From the NCBI RefSeq assembly GCF_016283395.1, contig NZ_JAEEMU010000039.1, positions 1-64,000 on the forward strand: 64,000 nucleotides of DNA, in the 5' to 3' direction. Positions 30,567-37,750 of the stretch are shown here, in pieces; within the stretch, counting starts at the first letter, position 1, and every line of letters begins with the position of its first letter. The notes below the pieces were generated by a model. The model saw only the letters and a program-made list of their open reading frames with translations, had not been told where the DNA came from and made no database searches. The stretch comes from Ruminococcus sp. (GTDB lineage Bacteria; Bacillota_A; Clostridia; Oscillospirales; Ruminococcaceae). The position numbers were made by a program, and so were the translations under genes.

Positions 30567-30680
30567 TAAAAACGGAGTGAGAGATTTGAACTCTCACGCC
30601 TATAATATCAAAATGTGCTGATGAATTAGCCCATATGTCAGCGGCGAGGGGAATTGAACCCCTGTCCATAACTTGCAACG
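30567..30680 (-). other. tRNA/tmRNA 3'-end-like fragments (possible attachment-site relics)
   Basis: The minus strand carries two T-arm-like hairpins: GACAGGGGTTCAATTCCCC followed by TCGCCGC, as at the 3' end of tmRNA, and 60 bases further GTGAGAGTTCAAATCTCTCAC, as at a tRNA 3' end. Neither has a matching 5' half, so no complete RNA gene is present. Elements that integrate at RNA genes carry such fragments. Confidence 0.55.
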
Positions 30681-30702
30681 CCTTTGTAAGATATATTTTT
30701 AT

Positions 30703-30750
30703 TTTCGGCTATCGCAAACAACGCAAAATAGCATATTTGCAGAATCAATT
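30703..30750 (+). repeat. Origin-associated element, copy 1
   Basis: A 48-base segment starting TTTCGGCTATCGCAAACAAC and ending GCAGAATCAATT occurs again at 31754-31801 and inverted at 36224-36271. In the latter two cases it directly abuts iterons. Confidence 0.75.
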
Positions 30751-30827
30751 CCCACCAGATCATTTCTTGATCCACACCAATAAAAAATTCTTAGTGGTTG
30801 TAATCTGAATCATATAAATTTTCGGAT

Positions 30828-30842
30828 TTGCACCAAGTGCAA
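30828..30842. repeat. Palindrome copy 7, imperfect (TTGCACCAAGTGCAA)
   Basis: The centre differs (CCAAG) but the GCAC/GTGC arms and the TTTTCGGAT and AATCAAAAATTTTC flanks are kept. Confidence 0.7.
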
Positions 30843-30978
30843 AATCAAAAATTTTCATTGCTATTTATTCAATTACGGGTTCTTTATTCCTTATTTACGG
30901 TTACAACATTCAAGCAATACCGTAATTGATTTTCTTCATATTATATCTGGTTTCTGTCGTGCGCAACATAACAAAGTC

Positions 30979-31045
30979 TACTTGCTCCATGTTTTACAAT
31001 ATTTACTCTATTATCCTTGAAAAAAAGAATAAAACTGATAATATT
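30979..31045 (+). promoter_or_regulatory. Possible LytTR-type promoter P8 (rightward)
   Basis: On the plus strand TTTACTC ends at 31008 and a weaker CTTGCTC ends at 30987, 21 bp apart. TAATAT lies at 31039-31044, within one base of the spacing seen in P1-P7. It would drive the 32-residue peptide gene. The upstream repeat is poor, so this is a candidate only. Confidence 0.45.
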
Positions 31046-31081
31046 TAATTATCAAAATCTTATTGAAAGGAGTGTATTAAA

Positions 31082-31180
31082 ATGGCCGGAGTTATATGGG
31101 ATATCATTAAAATAATGTATCATAGTGCTTGTGACGGAATATCAAATCGTGTTGAAAGCGTCATTGCAAAATATTATTAA
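31082..31180 (+). CDS. 32-residue leaderless amphipathic peptide
   Basis: GAAAGGAGTGTATTAAA is followed by ATG and 32 codons: MAGVIWDIIKIMYHSACDG, then ISNRVESVIAKYY. There is no signal peptide or double-glycine leader. The pattern of hydrophobic residues is that of an amphipathic helix, as in leaderless bacteriocins, phenol-soluble modulins or type I toxins. A strong terminator follows 2 bases after the stop, so it is a stand-alone mRNA. A LytTR-like site precedes it. I cannot choose among these classes. Confidence 0.7.
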   Translation: MAGVIWDIIKIMYHSACDGISNRVESVIAKYY

Positions 31181-31182
31181 AA

Positions 31183-31212
31183 AAAAGCTCTCCGCAAGGG
31201 GAGCTTTTTTTA
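31183..31212 (+). terminator. Terminator of the 32-residue peptide gene
   Basis: AGCTCTCC pairs with GGGGAGCT around GCAA, followed by seven T. Confidence 0.82.
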
Positions 31213-31319
31213 TTAAAAATCATAGTAGTAAATATCTTAATAAAATATGCAAAATGAGTTATCATGTATACATAGGGCAATATTTAGCCTTAAATATTGT
31301 TGTAAAGGATTTGATACAA

Positions 31320-31586
31320 ATGAAGAACATAATCAAAAAGATTTTAGCAACAGCAATGGCATTTACTTTGCTCGGTACTGACACAACTATGTCAAAGGAA
31401 ATAAATCCTAAGTCAGCAAACACACTGTCGGCTCATGCTGCACATCATTGTAACTATAACAGGGTTTCTTTTAGATATGGTTGCTATATTGTATATTCTT
31501 GTTCTTGCGGCAGAACTTATGCAACTTTCAGGCATAGATATAATAATTCAAATGTTTGTATAGACTGCGGTTACAAATATTATTAA
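31320..31586 (+). CDS. Small secreted Cys-rich protein, paralogue 2
   Basis: The 88-residue product has a signal peptide (MKNIIKKILATAMAFTLLG) closely matching that of the 150-residue protein at 20834, then NTLSAHAAHHCNYN. The mature part has YGCYIVYSCSCGRTYATF and ends NVCIDCGYKYY, a zinc-ribbon-like pair. AAAGGATTTGATACAA precedes ATG; a longer upstream reading crosses the terminator of the previous gene and is rejected. The function is unknown. Confidence 0.78.
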   Translation: MKNIIKKILATAMAFTLLGTDTTMSKEINPKSANTLSAHAAHHCNYNRVSFRYGCYIVYSCSCGRTYATFRHRYNNSNVCIDCGYKYY

Positions 31587-31599
31587 TGACAAGTATAAA

Positions 31600-31627
31600 G
31601 GCTCTCCATTTAGGAGAGCTTTTTTCT
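31600..31627 (+). terminator. Terminator after Cys-rich protein 2
   Basis: GCTCTCC and GGAGAGC form a stem around a 5-base loop, followed by a T-run. Confidence 0.8.
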
Positions 31628-31753
31628 TATATACACTAGCTCCAGTCGTGTACCTACTCCCTTAGCAGGTGAGCATTTTTGAAACTTGCTTATTATCAGT
31701 CAATCCATCCATGTTTGTTTGATAGTTATTTTAAGATATATTTTATAATATAC

Positions 31754-31801
31754 TTTCGGCTATCGTAAACAACGCAAAATAGCATATTTGCAGAATCAAT
31801 T
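31754..31801 (+). repeat. Origin-associated element, copy 2
   Basis: This copy (one base different from copy 1 in the first 20) runs directly into the first iteron of the origin of rep gene 1. Confidence 0.78.
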
Positions 31802-31917
31802 ACGGCAACGATATTTCTTGATTACGGCAACGATATTTCTTAATTACGGGTTTCATATTTCCAATTACGGTAACAGCATTTCTTAATTACGGAGAACTAT
31901 ATTGACTAACACCGTAA
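31798..31917 (+). other. Plasmid-type replication origin 1 (iterons)
   Basis: TTACGG recurs at 31800, 31822, 31844, 31865 and 31887, spacing 21-22 bp, each followed by a sequence like CAACGATATTTCTT. An opposed CCGTAATT lies in the promoter spacer. Iterons at two helical turns next to an initiator gene define an iteron-controlled origin. Confidence 0.8.
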
Positions 31918-31930
31918 TTAGTGGTATAAT
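31902..31930 (+). promoter_or_regulatory. Promoter of rep gene 1
   Basis: TTGACT (31902-31907) and TATAAT (31925-31930) are 17 bp apart. An inverted half-iteron lies between them, which would allow autorepression by Rep. Confidence 0.75.
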
Positions 31931-31964
31931 TATTTTTGTAAGTATTTCTTTGAGGTGATCATAT

Positions 31965-32969
31965 ATGTCAGAATTATTTGAAACTGCCATAATTGAAAAA
32001 AGAAATGTATTAAATGAAATTAGAGCAAGTAATTTAACGCTGCAGGAATTGCGTTTCTTTTCAATTTATCTGTCAAAAATTAATCCAAGAGATGAAAATA
32101 CAAGAAGCGTAAAATTTCCGTTTGCCGACTTTAAAAAAATAATGGATTTTGGAAAGCTGAATATACAGCAATTAAAAAACAGCGCAGATAGTATATTAGG
32201 AAAAAAAGTTTTTATTCCACTCGAAAGCGGAGGCTTTGAAGGAATAGTATTGTTTGATAAATGCAAAGTAGATAAGAACAGCAATGGTGAATGGTTTGTA
32301 GAAATAAGCGCCAGTAACGCAGCTATGCCTCTGATGTTCGATTTTAAAGAACGCTATTTCAGATATGAACTTTGGAATGCTTTGCGTCTTAGATCACCAA
32401 ACCAAATAAGAATGTATGAGATATTAAAACAGTATGAGAAATTAGGAAAAAGAGAACTATCAGTAAAAGATCTTCGAGAATTACTTGGTATATCTGATAC
32501 AGAGTATTCAAGCAGGACCGGGTGGTCAGATTTCAAAAAAGGAGTACTCGACAGTTGTCAGAAAGCTCTTAAAGAGATCACGGATATTTCCTATACTTAT
32601 GAACGAGGTAAAACAGGTGCGGGAGGAAAATGGCTGACTATTATCTTTCATATCTCAAAAAATGTTCCCGTAAATACACAGATGACATTATTTGAATCCG
32701 AAATTGCAGAATATATTGATCTGAAAAAAGTCAAAGGAAATGACAGCGAAGAAAATGCCGAACGGCTTTCACCTGAGCTCCAGAACATGATACTTTTTGC
32801 AGACGATCTTACAAAGAACGATGTCAAAGAGATATATTATGCCATGCAAGAAAAAAGCTATGAAAATATATTTTTGTCGTTCAAACGCCTGTATCAGACT
32901 GCCGTAAATAACGATCCGGCTAATTTAAAAGCATACATCCTCGGCATTATCAGAAATGAAAAAATCTGA
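31965..32969 (+). CDS. Replication initiator protein (Rep_3/RepB family), copy 1
   Basis: The 334-residue protein begins MSELFETAIIEKRNVLNEIR and has the two winged-helix domains of iteron-binding initiators: LTLQELRFFSIYLSKINPRD, then FRYELWNALRLRSPNQIRMY, LKQYEKLGKRELSVKDLREL and SYTYERGKTGAGGKWLTIIF. TGAGGTGATCATAT precedes ATG. It is about half identical by eye to the second initiator at 34961 but faces the other way and has its own iterons. Confidence 0.9.
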   Translation: MSELFETAIIEKRNVLNEIRASNLTLQELRFFSIYLSKINPRDENTRSVKFPFADFKKIMDFGKLNIQQLKNSADSILGKKVFIPLESGGFEGIVLFDKCKVDKNSNGEWFVEISASNAAMPLMFDFKERYFRYELWNALRLRSPNQIRMYEILKQYEKLGKRELSVKDLRELLGISDTEYSSRTGWSDFKKGVLDSCQKALKEITDISYTYERGKTGAGGKWLTIIFHISKNVPVNTQMTLFESEIAEYIDLKKVKGNDSEENAERLSPELQNMILFADDLTKNDVKEIYYAMQEKSYENIFLSFKRLYQTAVNNDPANLKAYILGIIRNEKI

Positions 32970-33004
32970 AAACTTGTGATACGAATCATAAAAAATTTTT
33001 GGAT

Positions 33005-33019
33005 TTGCACTCAGTGCAA
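33005..33019. repeat. Palindrome TTGCACTCAGTGCAA, copy 8
   Basis: This copy lies just after rep gene 1 and is flanked by AAAATTTTTGGA and TTTCAAAAATTTTC. Confidence 0.8.
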
Positions 33020-33082
33020 TTTCAAAAATTTTCAATTTTCTGAAGCCAAAATATTTCATCAAGAACAACTTGAAAAGAAATA

Positions 33083-33111
33083 AGAGCGACAAAAGTCGCT
33101 CTCTTTTTTTG
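33083..33111 (+). terminator. Terminator after rep gene 1
   Basis: AGAGCGAC pairs with GTCGCTCT around AAAA, followed by CTTTTTTT. Confidence 0.82.
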
Positions 33112-33239
33112 AAAAAAGAGCTCGTATTTTTGTAATAGAACTCTCGCTCAAATGGACTGATATCATACAAATCTACTTTAAAAATTTTCATTTTTTTCAA
33201 TTTTAGAAGCAAGTACAAAAATAGCAGCAGGAGTGCTGT

Positions 33240-33660
33240 TTACAATTTAGACATAATTTGTTTACAAGAAAAAAGCTGCTCAATACGATACGTGCAAGTC
33301 AACAAATTGCTTGGTTAGTACATCACTTTTTAAGTTCCATAACAAACAGACTTGCTCACAAATCAATTAAATCTGCACTATCGGAAAGAAAAAATATATC
33401 CGTTCGTCAGGACGGATACTGTCACGCAATATCTATTTTGACATGATATGTCAAAGCAGAAATGTGCCCTTTTGTCAAAAAGGGTACCGTCACGCAATAC
33501 CTGTTTCGGCAAAGCTCCCTCAGAGCTCTGACATAACAGAATCACGCTGAGAAAAAAATGAAAATATTTTCAGTGTGACAGCTCTGCAGCGTAAGGGAAT
33601 CTCCCTTAAACCCTTGACTATTTTTTGAAAGGGAATGAAAAAACATGTATCCAGAAAGCA
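33240..33660. other. Non-coding region with several inverted repeats, possible mobilisation relic
   Basis: No gene with a ribosome site is visible. There are short inverted repeats (ATCCGTTCGTCAGGACGGAT; TGACATGATATGTCA; CACGCTGA and TCAGTGTG), two copies of CGTCACGCAATA-like sequence, and GTAAGGGAATCTCCCTTA followed by AACCCTT. Mobilisable elements often have such clusters at transfer origins, but no relaxase gene is present, so this is tentative. Confidence 0.35.
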
Positions 33661-33706
33661 TGCAATAAAAATATTTTACAATAAAAAGAAAGCATAATAT
33701 CCTTGC

Positions 33707-33735
33707 TTGACAGATAAAATCAACTGCTATATAAT
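33707..33735 (+). promoter_or_regulatory. Promoter of the membrane metalloprotease gene
   Basis: TTGACA (33707-33712) and TATAAT (33730-33735) are 17 bp apart, about 55 bases before the start codon. Confidence 0.8.
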
Positions 33736-33791
33736 AATCATGCAATAAGAATTAAACCATTATATTTTCAAACGTGATAAGGAGTCTTAAC

Positions 33792-34916
33792 ATGAAAAAA
33801 ACTTTAAAAACAATACTGATTTTAGTTGTATTTATAATTGGCTGCTTTGGCGGCGGAATACTGGCAGGAAAAATAATAAAACATATATTTGGAGAGTCGG
33901 TATCAACAAACGGAGGCAATAACACAGTTATTATAATTTCAACGTTTGTCTCATTTTTTGTTTCCTTTCTGCTTACAGTAATAATACATGAGACCGGACA
34001 TCTTGTCTGCGGATTGATTACAGGATATAAGTATCTCTTATTCAGGGTAGGCTCTCTTTCTCTGATAAAGCGCAACAATAAATTTGAATTCAAAAAATTC
34101 TCCATACAAGGCACAGGCGGACAGTGTATACTTATGCCGCCTGATAGTAATGATCCTAAAAAAGTTCCCTGCTTTCTCTATCACTTAGGCGGCGGACTTT
34201 TCAATTTTATCACCGCGCTTATAGCTTTTCCTATAGCATTTGCTACTCACAGCAATATTCTAAGACCTTTTTTTCTGATATTAGGAATGTTATCACTTTT
34301 TCAAGCTCTTATGAATCTTATCCCCAGAAAGGGACAAATTCCGAATGATGGTTATAACATACTTATGATGCTGCGAAAACCAGCTGAGAGAGTTGCTATG
34401 TACAAAGCACTCAAAGTCAATGGTCTTCTTTTTAACGGCTCAACGCCTTCTCAGATACCTCCTGAGTTGTATGATCTTGGTGCTGAAGGTTTCTATGATG
34501 TAGTCGAAAAAGTGCTCAAAGGTGAAGCACACATTGACAGTTTAGACTTTGAAGGCGCAGAAAAACTCTTTTCTGAAAGTGCCGATAATAACACGATCAA
34601 ATATTATCAGCTTGAAAGTCGTTCTGAGCTTATGTTCTGCAAGATAATGAATAATGCTCCGGCTGAAGAAATAGACAAGATATATGACAACGAGCTTGCC
34701 AACTTCATAACCGCAGCAGGTAAAACATTAATATCAAAGCGCAGACAAATGTATGCTTATCAATTGCTGTACAAGCATGATGAAGAGGCTGCTGAAAAGG
34801 AATATCAGGCAGCCATGAAGCTCAAAGACACATACCCTATCGAGGGTGAAGTCACTGCCGAACTCAAACTCATAGACTTCATAAAATCACGTAAAGAAGC
34901 CGCTTTACAAAGTTAA
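33792..34916 (+). CDS. Membrane zinc metalloprotease-like protein (M50/site-2 type)
   Basis: This 374-residue protein has an N-terminal membrane helix (TILILVVFIIGCFGGGILAG), a second helix carrying VIIHETGHLVCGLITG with the HExxH zinc motif, and further helices (FNFITALIAFPIAFA, and PFFLILGMLSLFQALMNLIPRKG with the NLIP sequence typical near the third ligand). The last 170 residues are soluble and helical, without a known domain. AAGGAGTCTTAAC precedes ATG. Relatives cut membrane or signal peptides; here it could process an island peptide, which is conjecture. Confidence 0.75.
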   Translation: MKKTLKTILILVVFIIGCFGGGILAGKIIKHIFGESVSTNGGNNTVIIISTFVSFFVSFLLTVIIHETGHLVCGLITGYKYLLFRVGSLSLIKRNNKFEFKKFSIQGTGGQCILMPPDSNDPKKVPCFLYHLGGGLFNFITALIAFPIAFATHSNILRPFFLILGMLSLFQALMNLIPRKGQIPNDGYNILMMLRKPAERVAMYKALKVNGLLFNGSTPSQIPPELYDLGAEGFYDVVEKVLKGEAHIDSLDFEGAEKLFSESADNNTIKYYQLESRSELMFCKIMNNAPAEEIDKIYDNELANFITAAGKTLISKRRQMYAYQLLYKHDEEAAEKEYQAAMKLKDTYPIEGEVTAELKLIDFIKSRKEAALQS

Positions 34917-34923
34917 ATACTAA

Positions 34924-34958
34924 AAAAGCTCCCTGTGTTTACACATAGGGAGCTTTTA
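34924..34958. terminator. Bidirectional terminator
   Basis: AAAGCTCCCTGTG and CATAGGGAGCTTTT form a stem between the rightward protease gene and the leftward rep gene 2. Confidence 0.8.
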
Positions 34959-34960
34959 AT

Positions 34961-36013
34961 TTATTCCTCAATATCCGTTTCTATCATACGGCAAAGATAC
35001 GAAAATCTCTTTTCTTTTTTTGGAGAATAAACATTCATCTTATTGATCTGACTTACAAGATAATTGCACATCTCGATATGGTCATGACTTGGAACTGCTT
35101 TCATTGTAAGATCCTGAAGCACTCTGACCTGATCGGAAGTAAACTCATCATTAAGCGCATCTCTGCCCAGAAAATTTGCAAGCTCAGAACCGTAATCATT
35201 CTCTTTTGTTTCAATGACATTTTCTATTTCGTGATCTAGCAAAGCATCAACTATTTCAGACTTTGGCTGCATATCTATAAATTCATCGAGAGTGAGCTGA
35301 TCTATATACTCTTCATTCCTGCTTATGTAAAAAATAATAGACAGCCATCTTCCGCCTGCACCCGTTCTTCCGCGCTCATAGGTGAAGCATATATCCGTTG
35401 TCTCTTTCAGAGCCTGCTGGCAGCTGTCAAGGACTTTCTTTTTGAAATTCGACCAGCCTGTACGATCAGAGTATTCGTGATCAGAAACGCCAAGCAGAGC
35501 CCTAAGCTCCTTGACTTCGATCTCACGCTTTCCTATTGACTCATACTGCTTCAGTATCTCGTACATACGCACCTGATTAGCAGATTTAAGACGCAAAGCG
35601 TTCCAGAGCTCATACTTGAAATAATGGCTTTTGAAGTCAAACATAAGCGGAAGTGCCTTATCATGGGCGTCTATCTCCATATACCACTTGCCGTCATCAT
35701 CCTGATCTATACGGCATTCCTTAAAAAGCTGAAAAGCAGTATATCCGCCTCTTTCAGTCGGAATGTGAACGAGCTTTGTCAGCAGACTGTCTGTGCTTGC
35801 ACGCAGCTGACCTATATTGAGTTTCCCAAAATTCATTATGCGCTGAAAATCTTCTATAGGAAATCTTACTGCTCGTGTAGAGAGATCCCAGGGATTGATC
35901 CTGGATAAGTAGATGCTGAAAAAACGAAGCTCCTGCACAGTCATATTGTTGCTTCTGAGTTCGTTAAGTACATTTCTTTTTTCAACTATTGCTGTTTCAT
36001 AAATTTTAGACAC
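34961..36013 (-). CDS. Replication initiator protein (Rep_3/RepB family), copy 2
   Basis: The 350-residue protein begins (V/M)SKIYETAIVEKRNVLNELR and follows copy 1 closely: NMTVQELRFFSIYLSRINPW, FKYELWNALRLKSANQVRMY, FTYERGRTGAGGRWLSIIFY. The C-terminal 60 residues differ. GTG at 36013 is chosen because it matches the start of copy 1 and has GGGG 8 bases before it; another GTG lies 9 bases upstream. Its promoter lies among its own iterons, which suggests autorepression. Confidence 0.9.
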   Translation of the reverse strand: MSKIYETAIVEKRNVLNELRSNNMTVQELRFFSIYLSRINPWDLSTRAVRFPIEDFQRIMNFGKLNIGQLRASTDSLLTKLVHIPTERGGYTAFQLFKECRIDQDDDGKWYMEIDAHDKALPLMFDFKSHYFKYELWNALRLKSANQVRMYEILKQYESIGKREIEVKELRALLGVSDHEYSDRTGWSNFKKKVLDSCQQALKETTDICFTYERGRTGAGGRWLSIIFYISRNEEYIDQLTLDEFIDMQPKSEIVDALLDHEIENVIETKENDYGSELANFLGRDALNDEFTSDQVRVLQDLTMKAVPSHDHIEMCNYLVSQINKMNVYSPKKEKRFSYLCRMIETDIEE

Positions 36014-36031
36014 TGTAATCACCCCGATAAA

Positions 36032-36060
36032 AGTATATCACAGCATTAAGTACTTGTCAA
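36032..36060 (-). promoter_or_regulatory. Promoter of rep gene 2
   Basis: On the minus strand TTGACA (36055-36060) and TATACT (36032-36037) are 17 bp apart. A partial iteron (AAGTACTT) lies between them. Confidence 0.75.
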
Positions 36061-36065
36061 TAGTG

Positions 36066-36228
36066 AAGTACGTAATTAAGAAATAATCGGTACGTAATCA
36101 GAAATAGAAAGTACGTAATCAGAAATAGAAAGTACGTAATTGAGAAATGCAAAGTACGTAATCGGAAATATAAAGTACGTAATTGAGAAATGCAAAGTAC
36201 GTAATCAGAAATATAAAGTACGTAATTG
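36066..36228 (-). other. Plasmid-type replication origin 2 (eight iterons)
   Basis: GTACGTAAT recurs at 36068, 36090, 36111, 36132, 36154, 36175, 36197 and 36218, spaced 21 or 22 bp, with AGAAATA-like spacers. Such spacing on one DNA face next to an initiator gene is diagnostic of an iteron origin. The iteron sequence differs from that of origin 1, so the two replicons could be compatible. Confidence 0.87.
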
Positions 36229-36271
36229 ATTCCGCAAAGGTGCTATTTACCGTCGTTTGCGATAGCCGAAA
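36224..36271 (-). repeat. Origin-associated element, copy 3 (inverted)
   Basis: AATTGATTCCGCAAAGG to GCGATAGCCGAAA is the reverse complement of copies 1 and 2 with several changes. It again abuts the last iteron. The following 170 bases contain only short repeats of ATTAAATCAA and CGACTGACCGACCGA. Confidence 0.75.
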
Positions 36272-36448
36272 TCAAGTATTAAATCAATATTAAATCAAGT
36301 ATTAAATCAATCTATCAATCAATAGAGAAATTTTTGACCGACTGACCGACCGATAATAAGCTGTTGAAAAATGTTGGTACTGTTGAAAGTCATAATTCTT
36401 ACTTTTTATGATTGGTATAACAATTTTTGCTAAAATAGTTTGATAAGA

Positions 36449-36477
36449 TTGACATTTTTAATGGCTTATGCTATAAT
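36449..36477 (+). promoter_or_regulatory. Promoter of the DUF4003-like gene
   Basis: TTGACA (36449-36454) and TATAAT (36472-36477) are 17 bp apart, a consensus-type promoter. Confidence 0.85.
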
Positions 36478-36546
36478 AAATTATATTTAAATAGACTACA
36501 CAATTTGTTAAACAAACATATGCAGAAAATATAGGAGAATTATATT

Positions 36547-37536
36547 ATGAAAACTAACATGAATGATATTTGCAATAATTATATTGTTAATTATAATACG
36601 GTGAAGTCTGTATTTAAGCATGAAAGTGAATATATTTATCCCATATGCGCAAATGTGTTTTGTACCCATAATAGGATCATTTCTGAAGATGAACTCATAC
36701 AGAGTAATAAGATCCTTAAGGAAAACATAAGCGCATTTTCTAATTTCAGAGGATTAGTTAAGGCATACATTGCTTCAATTATTGCTGTCAGTGATAATTC
36801 TGAAAAAGTTATAAAAAAAATGACTACCAATTATGATCTTTTGAAAAAAGAATTTTCTTCTTCTTCTTATTTGACGGTTATATCGATAATTTTATCAGAA
36901 CTCTTTGATGATGAAAAAGTAGTCAATATTATTTCAAAGGGCAAAGAGTTATACAAAAAAATAAAAAAGGAGCATCCGCTCCTTACTTCGTCTGAAGATG
37001 TTATATTTGCAATTCTTCTGGTTTTGTCTGAAAAATCTACTGATCAGCTAATAGTAGATATGGAAGAAAGTTATAAAATATTAAAGCCATTGGCTTCAAA
37101 TAATGTTATTCAATCTGTATCACATATATTGGCGTTTTCTAATAAGTCGCCAGCAGAGAAAAGTGAATATTTTAAAAAGTTTATAGAAGCTATAAACTCT
37201 TCTGGATTAAAATACAGTAAAGATCGTGCTTTTACTACTTTAGCCTCTCTTTCAATCATTGACGCTGATATGAATGAGATAATAGATAATATTAAGGAAG
37301 TAGATGAGTTTCTTTCAAAACAGAAGCCATATAAAGGTGTATTTGGTTTCGATCAGAAATCACGGTTTATGAATGCAGCTATGTTAGTTTCAAATGTCTA
37401 TTCGAATTCAATTATATCTTCTGCTGCAGTAAGTACGAGCACGATTGCTATTGTTGCAGCTCAGCAAGCTGCTTTATGTGCGATTATTACTTCAACTGCA
37501 GCTACTTCGGCTTTAACGGCTACTTCATCATATTAA
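36547..37536 (+). CDS. DUF4003-like cytosolic protein
   Basis: This 329-residue, largely helical protein resembles the DUF4003 family: FSNFRGLVKAYIASIIAVSD, NYDLLKKEFSSSSYLTVISI, EHPLLTSSEDVIFAILLVLS and FGFDQKSRFMNAAMLVSN are the family-like blocks. No catalytic motif is seen and the function of the family is unknown. The last 45 residues are an Ala/Ser/Thr-rich hydrophobic tail (AVSTSTIAIVAAQQAALCAI) that could enter the membrane. AGGAGAATTATATT precedes ATG. It lies beside the two-component genes but has its own strong promoter. Confidence 0.7.
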   Translation: MKTNMNDICNNYIVNYNTVKSVFKHESEYIYPICANVFCTHNRIISEDELIQSNKILKENISAFSNFRGLVKAYIASIIAVSDNSEKVIKKMTTNYDLLKKEFSSSSYLTVISIILSELFDDEKVVNIISKGKELYKKIKKEHPLLTSSEDVIFAILLVLSEKSTDQLIVDMEESYKILKPLASNNVIQSVSHILAFSNKSPAEKSEYFKKFIEAINSSGLKYSKDRAFTTLASLSIIDADMNEIIDNIKEVDEFLSKQKPYKGVFGFDQKSRFMNAAMLVSNVYSNSIISSAAVSTSTIAIVAAQQAALCAIITSTAATSALTATSSY

Positions 37537-37610
37537 GTAATTTTATGTACAAGAGTAGGGGATTTATTTTTACAATCTGTTATAAGTGTTATTGTTCATA
37601 ATTTTAAATA

Positions 37611-37660
37611 AGTATTGATATGCATTGATTATTTTTGAATTAGAAATCAAACCAGTCCCA
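37611..37660. repeat. 50-base direct repeat covering minigene 1 (other copy 37722-37771)
   Basis: AGTATTGATATGCATTGATT and the following 30 bases are the same in both copies, 111 bp apart. The repeat includes the last codons of each minigene and about 30 bases downstream. Confidence 0.85.
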
Positions 37661-37666
37661 GAACAT
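37640..37666 (-). CDS. Minigene 1 for octapeptide MFWDWFDF
   Basis: ATG TTC TGG GAC TGG TTT GAT TTC TAA on the minus strand encodes eight residues. AAAGGA lies 9 bases before ATG. The second copy at 37751 encodes the same peptide with a different Phe codon, so the product and not just the DNA seems conserved. It is leaderless, acidic and aromatic. A longer in-frame form (MKGYGK before it) has no ribosome site. It is the candidate signal for the adjacent sensor kinase. Confidence 0.6.
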   Translation of the reverse strand: MFWDWFDF

Positions 37667-37750
37667 TTTTCCGTATCCTTTCATTGTTTTTTTCTTACTA
37701 ATTTTTGATAAACTTTAACTAAGTATTGATATGCATTGATTATTTTTGAA

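Noticed and set aside
30567..30680. Complete tRNA or tmRNA gene
   Set aside because: Only T-arm-like 3' parts are present; no acceptor 5' strand, D-arm or anticodon arm could be matched.
31125..31319. N-terminal extension of the Cys-rich protein to 153 residues
   Set aside because: It would cross the 32-residue peptide gene in another frame and its terminator; the signal peptide begins at 31320 behind a good ribosome site.
33258..33446. Rightward 62-codon open frame
   Set aside because: No ribosome site is present and the frame runs through short inverted repeats; the sequence has no recognisable protein pattern.
36066..36228. Regular 21-22 bp repeats as a CRISPR array
   Set aside because: The repeat core is only 9-13 bases, the spacers are nearly the same, no cas gene is near, and a Rep_3 initiator gene adjoins; these are iterons.
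37640..37684. Longer form of minigene 1 (MKGYGKMFWDWFDF)
   Set aside because: Its ATG has no ribosome site upstream, and the six extra residues are not shared with the second copy, while MFWDWFDF is.
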